Shown: piece by piece, positions 34,226-43,381 of the stretch
Numbering within the stretch: position 1 is the first letter of the stretch
Layout of the letters: every line of letters begins with the position of its first letter
Source: Pseudomonadota bacterium
Lineage (GTDB): Bacteria > Pseudomonadota > Alphaproteobacteria > Rhizobiales > Xanthobacteraceae
Reading direction: 5' to 3'
DNA length: 58,659 nt
Assembly (NCBI GenBank): GCA_023386885.1
Contig: JAEWIX010000083.1
Span: forward strand, 1-58,659
Made by a program: the position numbers and the translations under genes
Notes under the pieces: generated by a model
The model's input: only the letters and a program-made list of their open reading frames with translations
Database searches by the model: none
What the model was told of the DNA's origin: nothing

Positions 34226-34984
34226 TCAGGCGCCGAGATAGGCCGCAATGACGTCGGGATGAGCTTGAACCTCGGCGGGTGGCCCCATGGCGAGCACCTT
34301 GCCGTAGTTCAGCGCGATCACCCGATCGGAAACCCGGTTCACCAGAGACATGTCGTGCTCGACCATCAGCACAGTGATTCCAAGTTCGGTTTTCATGTCG
34401 CGGATCCAGAACGACATATCGTCCGTCTCCTCTACGTTCAGCCCGGAGGATGGCTCGTCGAGCAGGATAAGGTTCGGATCGGTACAGAGCGCGCGGGCAA
34501 GTTCGATCACCTTGCGCACGCCGTAAGGGAGGCCCGAGATCAGCTTGTCCCGATGAGCCTCCAGATCAAGAAATTCTATCACTTGCTCGACCCGGCGGCG
34601 GTGAGCCTTTTCGTCGCGCCGAACGTTGGGAAGGAAAAGAAGCTCCTGCCAGAGCTGGGTAGCACAGTGCCGATGCCGACCGACCAATAGGTTGTTGAGC
34701 ACGGTGGCATTCTCGAACAATTCGATGTTCTGGAAGGTGCGTGCGATCCCCAGCTTGGCGATGTCGTGGGCCGGCTCACGGGTAATGTCCCGATCCTCGA
34801 AATAGAGCGAGCCGGAGGTCGGATCGTAGAGGCGCGAAATCAGGTTGAAGATCGAACTTTTGCCGGCGCCGTTGGGGCCGATGATCGACAGTATCTCGCC
34901 CTTCTCGACGGCAAAGCTGACGGAATCGACGGCCTTCAGACCACCGAAGTGCAGGGATAGGTTTTCGGCGCGCAGACAGCTCAT
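34226..34984 (-). CDS. livG: branched-chain-type ABC transporter ATPase (LivG-like)
   Basis: The 252-residue ATPase has Walker A IIGPNGAGKSSIFNLISR, ARTFQNIELFENATVLNNLL (LivG-type), a signature region reading LPYGVRKVIELARALCTDP, and Walker B LILLDEPSSGLN. The signature motif is LPYGVRK where LSYGxQR is usual, a common variant. The start overlaps the stop of the upstream permease gene by four bases. Confidence 0.9.
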   Translation of the reverse strand: MSCLRAENLSLHFGGLKAVDSVSFAVEKGEILSIIGPNGAGKSSIFNLISRLYDPTSGSLYFEDRDITREPAHDIAKLGIARTFQNIELFENATVLNNLLVGRHRHCATQLWQELLFLPNVRRDEKAHRRRVEQVIEFLDLEAHRDKLISGLPYGVRKVIELARALCTDPNLILLDEPSSGLNVEETDDMSFWIRDMKTELGITVLMVEHDMSLVNRVSDRVIALNYGKVLAMGPPAEVQAHPDVIAAYLGA

Positions 34985-36132
34985 CTGTTCCGCTCCGATT
35001 TGACGTAGATCTTCTGCCGCTTGAAGGTCGCGCGCTTATAGAGCGGGAACAACTGGAAGAAGAGTTTGATCTTGAGCCACCTGCCATACAGCCCGTAGGG
35101 CTCGAACAATATGAACAGCATGATGATCAGGCCGTAGATCGCACCTTTCAGGCCATTGGCTGAGGCGAACGCTGCGATGCTGTCCTGAATGTGGCCGGCC
35201 CGCTCAGCCCCCGCGCCAAACGCAGTTGCAAGCCCGGCGACGATGCCGGGAATGTCGTCCTTGAGGAAGGTGAGGAACGGGTCAACCATCACGATGAAAA
35301 TCGCGCCAAGCACCGCGCCGTGCAGGCTAAGCACGCCGCCGATAATGATGACCATGATGAATTCAATGGAAAGCTGCAGCGTGAACATCTCGGGACTGAT
35401 GAACGACAGCTTGTGCGCAAACAGACATCCCGCCAGCCCCGTGATGGCGGCGCTCAAGGCAAATGACTTGACCTTGTAGAGCGCGACGTTGACGCCCATG
35501 CTCTTGGCGGCAGTCTCGCTGTCACGCGTCGCGATGAACGCGCGGCCGGTGGGCGAGCGCATCAGGTTCAGCGTGCCGACGATCACCAGGATCAGCAGCC
35601 CAAGACAGAGAAAATAGAATGTCGGACTGTCGCGCGGGATGGTCTCGCCAAACATCTGGATCGGCCGCACCCGCATGCCTTCATTGCCGTTGGTCACGCT
35701 TTCCCAGCGCGCCATGATCTCCTCGACAATCAGCGCGAACGCGATGGTCGCGATGACAAGATAGATGCCCTGCAGGCGCAGCGCCGGGAATCCGACCAGC
35801 GCTCCGACCACACCGGCGAGCAGGCCCGCCGTCAGGAAGTAAATCGGGAATGGCACGCCGAGCTTATGCAAGTAAGCCGTGGTATAAGCGCCGATAGCGA
35901 GGAAGGCCGCGTGTCCAAGCGATGCCTGCCCGGTAAAGCCCGTGAGGATCATCAACCCGACCCCGACAGTCGCGTAGATGCAGACGAACACCAACTGACT
36001 TACGAGATAGCTGCTCAACACAAACGGAGCGATGGCAAGGCATGCCAGCAGCACACCGTAGGAGACGACATAGCCGCGATGGGGAAACAGCTTGATGTCG
36101 TCATCGTAGTCGGTCTTGAACAGAAACCGCAT
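34981..36132 (-). CDS. livM: branched-chain-type ABC permease (LivM-like)
   Basis: This 383-residue inner-membrane permease has about ten hydrophobic helices. It includes YATVGVGLMILTGFTGQASL and GHAAFLAIGAYTTAYLH, the LivM signature region, and AFIATRDSETAAKSMGVNV, the cytoplasmic coupling loop. The C-terminal basic tail ends in KRQKIYVKSERNR. I chose ATG 36132; an ATG at 36144 adds four residues. It follows livH closely and overlaps livG by four bases. Confidence 0.9.
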   Translation of the reverse strand: MRFLFKTDYDDDIKLFPHRGYVVSYGVLLACLAIAPFVLSSYLVSQLVFVCIYATVGVGLMILTGFTGQASLGHAAFLAIGAYTTAYLHKLGVPFPIYFLTAGLLAGVVGALVGFPALRLQGIYLVIATIAFALIVEEIMARWESVTNGNEGMRVRPIQMFGETIPRDSPTFYFLCLGLLILVIVGTLNLMRSPTGRAFIATRDSETAAKSMGVNVALYKVKSFALSAAITGLAGCLFAHKLSFISPEMFTLQLSIEFIMVIIIGGVLSLHGAVLGAIFIVMVDPFLTFLKDDIPGIVAGLATAFGAGAERAGHIQDSIAAFASANGLKGAIYGLIIMLFILFEPYGLYGRWLKIKLFFQLFPLYKRATFKRQKIYVKSERNR

Positions 36133-36140
36133 ATGCGCCC

Positions 36141-37016
36141 TCACACCTTCTTTCGGGCGTGAAGGCCGAACAGACCCTCAGGCTTCAACAACAGCACCGC
36201 GAGCAACACGATATAGGGCGCGACATCCTTCCAGCCCGCCGGCAGATAGAACCCCGCCATACTCTCGATCACGCCGATCAGAATGCCGCCGACCAGTGCA
36301 CCGGGGATCGAGCCGAAGCCGCCGAGCACAGCCGCCGGAAAGGCCTTGAGCCCCAGCACCAGGCCGACATTGGAATGGATGAAGGTAATCGGCGCGAGCA
36401 GGACACCGGCGCAGGTCGCTACCGCCGCGCTGATCGCCCAGACGATCGAAACCACGCGCTTGACCGGAATGCCCATGTAATACGCCGCGAGCATGTTTTC
36501 CGAGCTTGCGCGCATCGCGGTGCCCAGCGTCGTCTTGTTGAAAAACAGATAGAGCGCACCGCACAGAATGACTGTCGCAGCGATGACCGAGAGTTTGTCG
36601 TAGGCCAGCACCAGACTGCCGAGCCGAACGACGCCGTGACTGAACGGGGTTTCGATCTTGAGATCGTCGGTGCCCCAAATCATGCCGGCGACCGAGCGCA
36701 GGAAAAACCCCAGGCCGATCGTGACCATGATGATGGAAAACTGCGGGTAACCGAGGATCGGACGCACCACGAGGCGCTCGGTCAGCATGCCGAACAGCGC
36801 CATCGCAATCACCGCGAGGAGGAATCCAATCCAGTAATTGAGACCGAGGAGTGCGATAAATGTGAAGGCGAAGAAACCGCCAAGCATCATCAAATCGCCT
36901 TGGGCGAAATTGACGACTTCGGTCGCCTTGTAGACAAGGACGAATCCCAACGCGATCAGGCCGTAGACACAGCCCAGCGCGACACCACTCACCAGCTGCT
37001 GAACGAAGTCCAGCAT
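36141..37016 (-). CDS. livH: branched-chain-type ABC permease (LivH-like)
   Basis: The 291-residue permease starts MLDFVQQLVSGVALGCVYGL and contains EVVNFAQGDLMMLGGFFAF, the LivH signature. GTAMRASSENMLAAYYMGI is the coupling loop and GGFGSIPGALVGGILIGV lies near the end. It is the first gene of the operon, with GAGGGACCGAGG just before ATG 37016. Earlier in-frame starts add an implausible basic leader. Confidence 0.9.
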   Translation of the reverse strand: MLDFVQQLVSGVALGCVYGLIALGFVLVYKATEVVNFAQGDLMMLGGFFAFTFIALLGLNYWIGFLLAVIAMALFGMLTERLVVRPILGYPQFSIIMVTIGLGFFLRSVAGMIWGTDDLKIETPFSHGVVRLGSLVLAYDKLSVIAATVILCGALYLFFNKTTLGTAMRASSENMLAAYYMGIPVKRVVSIVWAISAAVATCAGVLLAPITFIHSNVGLVLGLKAFPAAVLGGFGSIPGALVGGILIGVIESMAGFYLPAGWKDVAPYIVLLAVLLLKPEGLFGLHARKKV

Positions 37017-37639
37017 GGCCTCGGTCCCTCCCCTCATGCTGCGCGCGATTCTTGACGATCGCGTTTGCAGCACCCGTGCCGGCAGCCTGCCCCCGCTATC
37101 CGGGTGACGCCGCCTAACATAAGACAGCCTCAACCACGGTGTCCTGTCAACCCGGATCAGATTGGTCCGCACCATGACAGTGCCGCACGTCGCCCACCGG
37201 CTTACCGCGAGGGCGGCCCGTTCGCTCTACACTCGCCCGCGCGACAATGGCGTCGTTTAACCCCGATGTAACTGCGGATTCTCCGCAGAAATGCGCGAAC
37301 GGGCTTCCACCTCATCTTCGCTCTATGCGGCCGCGATGACTCGGAAACCCCTATTCGCGAGGTTTTCCATTTTGTCTCGAGGTACTGGCGGTGGACACGA
37401 TCAGCGCCAACAATCTCGCGACCGACCGGCGCCGTCTTTCCAGCAGGCGGAATAGCGGAATACATGTCTGGCCTGCTGATCGGCTATTGCGCGCTGCGAT
37501 CTGCTTATCGATACTCCAGCACGAACGAAGGCTTACGCCTACAGTGCGATTGCAAGCGATTTTGGAACGCGCGCTCCAGTCTCACGGCAATACACCTATC
37601 GACACATCCTGAATCTTCACGCGAAGGACATCGAGTATC
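37017..37639. other. divergent intergenic region between liv operon and acyl-CoA dehydrogenase
   Basis: Both flanking genes read away from this 623-base stretch, so it must hold their promoters. A 73-codon frame at 37391-37612 shows no family features and I do not call it. No RNA gene or recognised operator seen. Confidence 0.5.
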
Positions 37640-38911
37640 ATGAACGTGCATGCCACCACATCAACCGGCTTTGGCCTCAACCCCGGCGACGAACTCAATG
37701 ATCTCCGCATGTCGGAGAAGGCGCGTCCGCTTTACGACCATGTCCGGAAGTTCCTGAAAGAAACGGTTGCACCGGTTCAGGCCGAGTACGAGGCAGCCGG
37801 CAAGGGTAAGACCGATCGTTGGAGCTTCACGCCGAAACAGCTTGAGTTACTCGCCAAGATCAAGGGCCAGGCGAAGTCGGAAGGCCTCTGGAACTTCTTC
37901 CTGCCGGATTCGGAAACCGGCGAAGGTCTTTCGAACCTTGATTATGCCTTCATCGCCGCCGAACTCGGCAAGTATCCGCTCGGCTCGGAATCAATGAACT
38001 GCTCGGCGCCGGATACCGGCAACATGGAGGTGCTGGAGCGGGTCGGCACCAAAGAGCAGAAGAAGCAGTGGTTGGAGCCGCTGTTGAACGGTGAAATCCG
38101 TTCCGCCTATGTGATGACCGAGCCGAACGTTGCTTCGTCAGACGCCAAGAACGTCTCCACCACCGCGCGCCTCGAAGGCGACGAGTGGGTGATCAACGGC
38201 GAGAAGTACTATATCTCCGGCCTCGGCGATCCGCGCTGCAAGATTCTGATCGTGATGGTGAAGACCAATCCGAATGCCGCGCCGAGCAAGCAGCAATCGC
38301 AGATCCTCGTTCCGGTCAACACACCAGGAGTCGAAGTAATCGGGCCGATGCATGTGTTCGGTCACGATCATGCGCCGCGCGGGCATATGCATATGCGATT
38401 CAACAACGTCCGCGTTCCGAAGGAAAACATTCTGCTTGGTGAAGGCCGCGGCTTCGAGATTTCACAGCTCCGCCTCGGCCCCGGTCGCATCCATCACTGC
38501 ATGCGCACGATCGGAAAGGCCGAGAAGGCGCTCGATCTCATGGTCGAACGCGGCCTCACCCGCGAAGCGTTCGGCAAGAAAATTGCGCATCTCGGCGGCA
38601 ATCTGCAGATCATCGCGCAAGCTCGCTGCGAAATCGAAGCGATGCGACTGATGGTGCTGAAGGCTGCGAAGGCTATGGACGTGCTCGGCAACAAGGAAGC
38701 GCGCGTCTGGGTCTCGATGGTCAAGGCCATGGTGCCGGAACGCGCTTGCCGCATCATCGATCAGGCGATCCAGATGCATGGTGCCACCGGCATCTCGAAC
38801 TGGACGCCGCTTGCCGAGATGTACATGGACGTGCGCCATCTGCGCTTCGCCGACGGCCCTGATGAAGTGCATTGGATGGTGGTCGGCCGCAATGAGCTGA
38901 ACCGCAGTTGA
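37640..38911 (+). CDS. acyl-CoA dehydrogenase family protein
   Basis: This 423-residue flavoprotein has the ACAD signatures AYVMTEPNVASSDAKN and EKYYISGLGDPRCKILIVMV, then LGPGRIHHCMRTIGKAEKAL, and the C-terminal QMHGATGISNWTPLAEMYMD. It resembles ACAD10/11-type bacterial enzymes that desaturate acyl-CoA esters. The gene diverges from the liv/acyl-CoA synthetase operon, so uptake, CoA activation and first oxidation of an acid may form one pathway. The start is preceded by GAAGGA. A terminator follows. Confidence 0.9.
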   Translation: MNVHATTSTGFGLNPGDELNDLRMSEKARPLYDHVRKFLKETVAPVQAEYEAAGKGKTDRWSFTPKQLELLAKIKGQAKSEGLWNFFLPDSETGEGLSNLDYAFIAAELGKYPLGSESMNCSAPDTGNMEVLERVGTKEQKKQWLEPLLNGEIRSAYVMTEPNVASSDAKNVSTTARLEGDEWVINGEKYYISGLGDPRCKILIVMVKTNPNAAPSKQQSQILVPVNTPGVEVIGPMHVFGHDHAPRGHMHMRFNNVRVPKENILLGEGRGFEISQLRLGPGRIHHCMRTIGKAEKALDLMVERGLTREAFGKKIAHLGGNLQIIAQARCEIEAMRLMVLKAAKAMDVLGNKEARVWVSMVKAMVPERACRIIDQAIQMHGATGISNWTPLAEMYMDVRHLRFADGPDEVHWMVVGRNELNRS

Positions 38912-38958
38912 GATCGGCAAATCATCAACTTCGCTAGTTCCCGTCTGTACAGCAAGAA

Positions 38959-38983
38959 AGAGCCCGGACATCGTCCGGGCTCT
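38959..38983 (+). terminator. hairpin between the acyl-CoA dehydrogenase and min operons
   Basis: AGAGCCCGGAC (38959-38969) pairs perfectly with GTCCGGGCTCT (38973-38983) over a three-base loop. It lies between two convergent units and can end both; a T run is weak. Confidence 0.7.
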
Positions 38984-39042
38984 GATTGCTGATACGACTT
39001 CTTCTAACGCATAGGCCAGGCGCCGGCGATCGAAGAACCGAC

Positions 39043-39324
39043 TTAACTCGCGACCGCCAACCGTTTCTCGAAGCCGTTAGGAATCTCGATATCGACTTCG
39101 AGCGTCGACACCGCGTCGCCCCTGTCCATCCGGACGATCACTTTCTCTGGATCCAGCACGACATGTCGCGAGACCACAGCGAGGATTTCCTCACGCAAGA
39201 TGCCGAGCAGATCGGGCTGACTGCGCAGTCCACGCTCGTGCGCCAGCAGGATTTGCAACCTTTCGCGTGCGACCGGTGCCGAACCGGACCGGCGACGAAG
39301 GAAATTCAGCAGGTTCATGCTCAT
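39043..39324 (-). CDS. minE: cell division topological specificity factor MinE
   Basis: The 93-residue protein starts MSMNLLNFLRRRSGSAPVAR (membrane-targeting and MinD-contact region). RLQILLAHERGLRSQPDLLG and LREEILAVVSRHV follow, the MinE core. MinE drives pole-to-pole oscillation by stimulating MinD ATPase. Its start overlaps the minD stop by four bases. Confidence 0.95.
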   Translation of the reverse strand: MSMNLLNFLRRRSGSAPVARERLQILLAHERGLRSQPDLLGILREEILAVVSRHVVLDPEKVIVRMDRGDAVSTLEVDIEIPNGFEKRLAVAS

Positions 39325-40139
39325 GCCGCCCTCCGTCCAAGCAGACGACCCATGAAGCCTTTACGTTGTTCGGACGGCACCACCATGGCGACCGTCTCGC
39401 CGCTGAGACGCCGCGCCGCATCGATGTAAGCCTTCGCCGGCATACTTGCGGCATTGTTCAAGGTGACCGGAGAACCGACATTGGAGGCCTTCAGGACATC
39501 CTGGCTCTCCGGAATGATCCCAAGAAGAGGGACCGCAAGAATTTCCAGAATATCGTCGATGTTGAGCATTTCACCGCGGGCAGCACGCCCCGTGTCGTAG
39601 CGGGTGATCAACACGTGCTTCTTGAGCTGCTCGCCGTTCTCGGCCTTCACGGTTTTGGAATCGAGCATTCCGATGATGCGATCCGCATCACGGACGGACG
39701 AAACTTCCGGATTGGTGACAACGACAGCCTCATCGGCATAACGCATGGCCAGCGTCGCGCCGCGCTCGATGCCAGCGGGGCTGTCGCAGATCACCCAATC
39801 GAACTTGGTGCGCAAGTCCGCGATGATGTCGCGTACACCTTCATCGGTCAGTGCATCCTTGTCCCGGGTCTGCGACGCCGGCAGCAGCCAGAGGCTTTCA
39901 AGTCGCTTGTCGCGGATCAACGCCTGTGAAAGCTTTGCAACACCCTGCGCGACATTGATGAGGTCGAACACGACGCGTCGTTCCGCACCCATGATGAGAT
40001 CGAGATTGCGCAGGCCGACGTCGAAATCGACCACGACAACCTTTTCGCCGCGCTGCGCGAGCGCCGCGCCGAGCGCGGCCGTTGACGTGGTTTTTCCCAC
40101 GCCGCCCTTGCCTGATGTCACGACCAAGACTTTGGCCAT
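39321..40139 (-). CDS. minD: septum site-determining ATPase MinD
   Basis: This 272-residue ParA/MinD-family ATPase has the deviant Walker A VVTSGKGGVGKTTSTAALG, switch residues in VVVDFDVGLRNLDLIMG, and DWVICDSPAGIERGATLAM. The C-terminal amphipathic membrane-targeting helix GFMGRLLGRR is present. It recruits MinC to the membrane. It lies 18 bases after minC and overlaps minE. Confidence 0.97.
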   Translation of the reverse strand: MAKVLVVTSGKGGVGKTTSTAALGAALAQRGEKVVVVDFDVGLRNLDLIMGAERRVVFDLINVAQGVAKLSQALIRDKRLESLWLLPASQTRDKDALTDEGVRDIIADLRTKFDWVICDSPAGIERGATLAMRYADEAVVVTNPEVSSVRDADRIIGMLDSKTVKAENGEQLKKHVLITRYDTGRAARGEMLNIDDILEILAVPLLGIIPESQDVLKASNVGSPVTLNNAASMPAKAYIDAARRLSGETVAMVVPSEQRKGFMGRLLGRRAA

Positions 40140-40157
40140 CGGTGTCTCCTTTGTTTG

Positions 40158-40859
40158 CTAGTTCAGCGGCGTGATTCTCAATACATCGCCGTCCAGCCAC
40201 GCCTGTGCGGGCTGCCGACGCAGCGTTTCGCCGATGTCTTCGGCGGTTTGGTAGTAACCATCGATGGCCAGAAGCTCGGCCTCGATCTTCTGGCAGTAAA
40301 TCCGCGCGGCCGAATTGCCGTTGATGCCGGCCATCGCCCGCCCGCGCAGCGTCCCGTAAACGTGGATCGAGCCGCCAGCGACGATCTCCGCGCCGGACCC
40401 GACCGACCCGAGCACCGTGACGTCGCCCTCGGTGAAGACGATCCGCTGGCCCGAGCGCACCGGATTGCGCAGCAGCAGCGACGGCGCCGAAGGCGGCGGC
40501 GCTTGGACTTCGACCTTCTTCGGCTCGACCTGTTCGACCACGCAACCGCGCCCACCGTTCAGCACCGGCGGCAATTTCGGATCCAGCCCGTCGGCCTCGA
40601 TGCCTTCGAGGCCGAGAACACGAATGCCACGGCTCTCAAGGTTTGAAACCAGATGCGCGACCCCATGCGAACTCAGTTCGACCGCAGCCAGATCGAGCAC
40701 AATCGGGCGGCCGGTAAAAAAGCCCGGCGAATGGGCCAGCGTCGCGTCGATTTCCTCAAGCCAGTTCATGATCGGCATGAACGGCGAGAACACGAACGCA
40801 ACATAGGACCGGCCTCGAAGGCGCATGACCTGACGTTGCGGCTCCACCTTTGCATCCAT
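40158..40859 (-). CDS. minC: septum site-determining protein MinC
   Basis: The 233-residue FtsZ inhibitor has a divergent N-terminal domain (about residues 10-105) and a linker containing QAPPPSAPSLLL. The C-terminal beta-helix is GDVTVLGSVGSGAEIVAGGS, IHVYGTLRGRAMAGINGNSA and RIYCQKIEAELLAIDGYYQT. ATG 40859 opens MDAKVEPQRQVMRLRG; an upstream ATG would add 16 residues that run into the promoter. Two CtrA-type boxes lie 39-79 bases upstream. Confidence 0.95.
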   Translation of the reverse strand: MDAKVEPQRQVMRLRGRSYVAFVFSPFMPIMNWLEEIDATLAHSPGFFTGRPIVLDLAAVELSSHGVAHLVSNLESRGIRVLGLEGIEADGLDPKLPPVLNGGRGCVVEQVEPKKVEVQAPPPSAPSLLLRNPVRSGQRIVFTEGDVTVLGSVGSGAEIVAGGSIHVYGTLRGRAMAGINGNSAARIYCQKIEAELLAIDGYYQTAEDIGETLRRQPAQAWLDGDVLRITPLN

Positions 40860-40897
40860 GAGTGAGCGCTCTCTGTTTCCGAAAAGTTTGTCATTAG

Positions 40898-40912
40898 TTA
40901 ATTTCAAATTGA
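40898..40912. promoter_or_regulatory. degenerate CtrA-type box before minC
   Basis: TTAA (40898-40901), seven bases, TTGA (40909-40912). It has the spacing of a CtrA box with one mismatch, 39 bases from the minC start and next to a perfect box. Confidence 0.4.
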
Positions 40913-40922
40913 GCAGTGTCGG

Positions 40923-40938
40923 TTAATGAGGAGTTAAC
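40923..40938. promoter_or_regulatory. CtrA-type box (TTAA-N7-TTAAC) before minC
   Basis: TTAA (40923-40926), TGAGGAG, TTAAC (40934-40938). This is an exact match to the alphaproteobacterial CtrA consensus. It is 64 bases upstream of the minC ATG. CtrA control of min genes is reported in Sinorhizobium. Confidence 0.65.
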
Positions 40939-41202
40939 AGTGGGCGTTTCCAGACGCGGAAATGTTGCGGAATCGTTAAATGGAACCAGCCGGCCATTTT
41001 TCCGGTCGCAATCACGTTGCTCGCGGGTACGCCAGTCCGGCTTTCCGCGTATCGACCACGCGTCATTGCAGAGGATTGTCCGCGCTCGTCGTACGACCGT
41101 GATTTGCCTCCGAACGAGACACGCCGAGGCTGCGATCGTTCCAGGAGTGAAGACGGCGATGGATTTACAGGGCGGCGAGGACGTGCGGCGCCGCCTCAGG
41201 CC

Positions 41203-41841
41203 TTAAGCCTTGCGATAACGGATCAGCGAGAAATGCCCCATCGGCGGCATCGGCCGCCGCTCCGCCAGGCTGACGCCGCCGTGCCGTGCCGCCCAATCGA
41301 CCAGCCGCTCCCAGGGAAATTCAGGACGCCAGCCGAGCCGCCGCGCCAGCGGGGAGAACGCCAGTTCGAAAATCCGGCGCGGGCCGCTCTCGGCGCCGAT
41401 GTGATTGACCAGAATGAGTTCGCCGCCGGGCTTCAGGACGCGGACAAAATCGTCCAGCGTCGCTTCAGGATCGGGCACTGCGGTGATGACGTATTGCGCC
41501 ACCACGGCATCGAAGGAGGCATCGGCAAACGCCAAATTCTTCGCGTCCATCACCGCCAGCGTTTCGACGTTGTCGAGCTTGAGCGCCCTCACCCGTTCCT
41601 GTGCCTTGCGCAACATCGGCTCGGAGATGTCAACGCCGCAGAGCCGCGTGGTTCGCGCATAGTCCGACAGCGAGAGACCGGTACCGACACCGACATCGAG
41701 GATACGACCGCCGATCCGGTCGGCCTCTGCGATCGTGGACTGGCGCCCGGCATCGAACACCTTGCCGAACACCAGATCATAAACAGGTGCCCAGCGGCCA
41801 TACGCCTTCGCCACGCCGGCGCGGTCGATATCGTTGCCCAT
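41203..41841 (-). CDS. pmtA: PmtA-like phospholipid N-methyltransferase / class I methyltransferase
   Basis: The 212-residue protein has VAKAYGRWAPVYDLVFGKVF, the SAM motif RILDVGVGTGLSLSDYA, GVDISEPMLRKAQERVRAL and VRVLKPGGELILVNHIG. This order matches alphaproteobacterial PmtA, which methylates phosphatidylethanolamine towards phosphatidylcholine. The C-terminal half (FSPLARRLGWRPEFPWERLV) also fits. It lies 14 bases after mnmA on the same strand. The symbol is a best guess. Confidence 0.75.
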   Translation of the reverse strand: MGNDIDRAGVAKAYGRWAPVYDLVFGKVFDAGRQSTIAEADRIGGRILDVGVGTGLSLSDYARTTRLCGVDISEPMLRKAQERVRALKLDNVETLAVMDAKNLAFADASFDAVVAQYVITAVPDPEATLDDFVRVLKPGGELILVNHIGAESGPRRIFELAFSPLARRLGWRPEFPWERLVDWAARHGGVSLAERRPMPPMGHFSLIRYRKA

Positions 41842-41855
41842 GCCCGGTCCCGCGA

Positions 41856-43073
41856 TCAGCCCCGCGCCGTGGCGGCAGCGAATTGAACCGCAGCACTATG
41901 CACGGCGTTTTCCGGGGCGGGCGAACGCGCACCGTCTTGCCGCGCAGCCGCGCTCTTGATGAAGCCGCCACCGAGCACCCGCGCCTGCCCTGCAGGAGCA
42001 TCGTAGAAGACACAAGCCTGGCCCGCCGACACACCTTCCTCGCCGGCGATCAATTCGACTTCGTACTCGCCGTCGACCGCCCGCAACCATGCCGCCTGAG
42101 GCGCGCGCGTCGAACGCACTCGCACGAAAATCTCGCGTTCTTGTGCGGCCGCCTGACCGAGCGTGCCGTCGCCGATCCAGTTGACGTCGCGCAGACGAAT
42201 GCGATGCATCCGCAGCGCCTCGCGCGGCCCTACGACGACACGTCGGTTGGTAACATCCAGCCGCACAACAAAGAGTGGCGCGCTTGCGGCAATGCCGAGG
42301 CCGCGCCGTTGTCCAACGGTGAAATGAGCGATGCCGTGATGGCGGCCGAGAACGCGCCCGGACAGATCGACGATGTCGCCCGGCTCCATCGCATTCGGCT
42401 TCAGCCGCTCGACAATGTCGGTGTAGCGTCCGGTCGGCACGAAGCAGATGTCCTGACTGTCGTGCTTCTCCGCCACCGGCAGTTCGAACCGCCGCGCCAG
42501 TTCGCGCACCTGCGGCTTGGTCATGTCGCCAAGCGGAAAACGCAAATGAGTCAGTTGCTCGCGCGTGGTCGCGAACAGAAAATAGCTCTGATCGCGATCG
42601 GCATCGGCGGCGCAGACCAGCCCGCGCGAGCCATCCGCCAACTGCCGCGATGCAACGTAGTGGCCCGTCGCCAGCGCTGCGGCGCCAAGCTCGCGCGCGG
42701 TCGCCAGCAGATCGCGGAATTTCACCGAACGATTGCACTCGATACACGGCACCGGCGTTTCGCCCAAGGCATAGCTTTCGGCGAAACTGTTGATCACCGA
42801 TTCACGGAAACGGCTTTCGTAGTCGAGGACATAGTGCGGAATATCGAGCCGCTCCGCGACATCGCGGGCATCATGGATGTCCTGACCGGCACAGCAAGCG
42901 CCCTTGCGGTGGGTGGCCGCGCCATGATCGTAAAGCTGCAACGTAATGCCGACGACATCATAGCCTTCGGACTTGAGCAGGGCCGCGGTCGCCGACGAAT
43001 CCACGCCGCCGGACATCGCCACGACAACACGGGTGTCCTGCGGGCGGCCTTCGATATCCAGACTGTTCAGCAT
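41856..43073 (-). CDS. mnmA: tRNA-uridine 2-sulfurtransferase MnmA
   Basis: This 405-residue enzyme has the PP-loop VVVAMSGGVDSSATAALL, VGITLQLYDHG, the first catalytic Cys in ETPVPCIECNRSVKFRDLL, DRDQSYFLF, and the second in QACVFYDAPAGQARVLGGGF. It thiolates U34 of Lys, Glu and Gln tRNAs using sulphur relayed to its Cys pair. ATG 43073 is preferred over an upstream ATG at 43100, which adds only a polar leader. Confidence 0.95.
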   Translation of the reverse strand: MLNSLDIEGRPQDTRVVVAMSGGVDSSATAALLKSEGYDVVGITLQLYDHGAATHRKGACCAGQDIHDARDVAERLDIPHYVLDYESRFRESVINSFAESYALGETPVPCIECNRSVKFRDLLATARELGAAALATGHYVASRQLADGSRGLVCAADADRDQSYFLFATTREQLTHLRFPLGDMTKPQVRELARRFELPVAEKHDSQDICFVPTGRYTDIVERLKPNAMEPGDIVDLSGRVLGRHHGIAHFTVGQRRGLGIAASAPLFVVRLDVTNRRVVVGPREALRMHRIRLRDVNWIGDGTLGQAAAQEREIFVRVRSTRAPQAAWLRAVDGEYEVELIAGEEGVSAGQACVFYDAPAGQARVLGGGFIKSAAARQDGARSPAPENAVHSAAVQFAAATARG

Positions 43074-43381
43074 TGACCGGTCTTGCTCGCGATCGCGCAA
43101 AACCTCGCGATCGTCAGGTTCTAAGTCAGCCGGCGGATGTGCGTCACATTCCGCCGATCAAGGAGACATCTCTTCATAACGGTGGCATCCCGGAGAGGCA
43201 ATCACGGCCTCGCCACCTGATCGATCGGCAAATCTTGCCGCCGGGCAGAAAGCAACGCGCCAAGGCCCTGAAATACGACTCCACAAATGACATACATCAT
43301 TGATATGTAATGATCTTTTGCTTTGCAAGAGTTGGCCTGTTCCTTGCTGGAGAAGCCCTGGTTTCATGAGCCGAGGTTCCC
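43074..43381. other. divergent intergenic region between mnmA and fliK
   Basis: This 308-base stretch holds divergent promoters for mnmA and for the flagellar block. I see no additional gene and no clear sigma-54 or CtrA site. Confidence 0.45.

Larger units (their letters stand above)
40860..41202. other. minC promoter region and intergenic sequence
   Basis: This 343-base gap carries the minC promoter with CtrA-type boxes at 40898-40938. The remainder up to the pmtA-like stop shows nothing I recognise. Confidence 0.5.

Noticed and set aside
37391..37612. 73-residue frame before the acyl-CoA dehydrogenase
   Set aside because: No family features and no ribosome site; composition looks non-coding.
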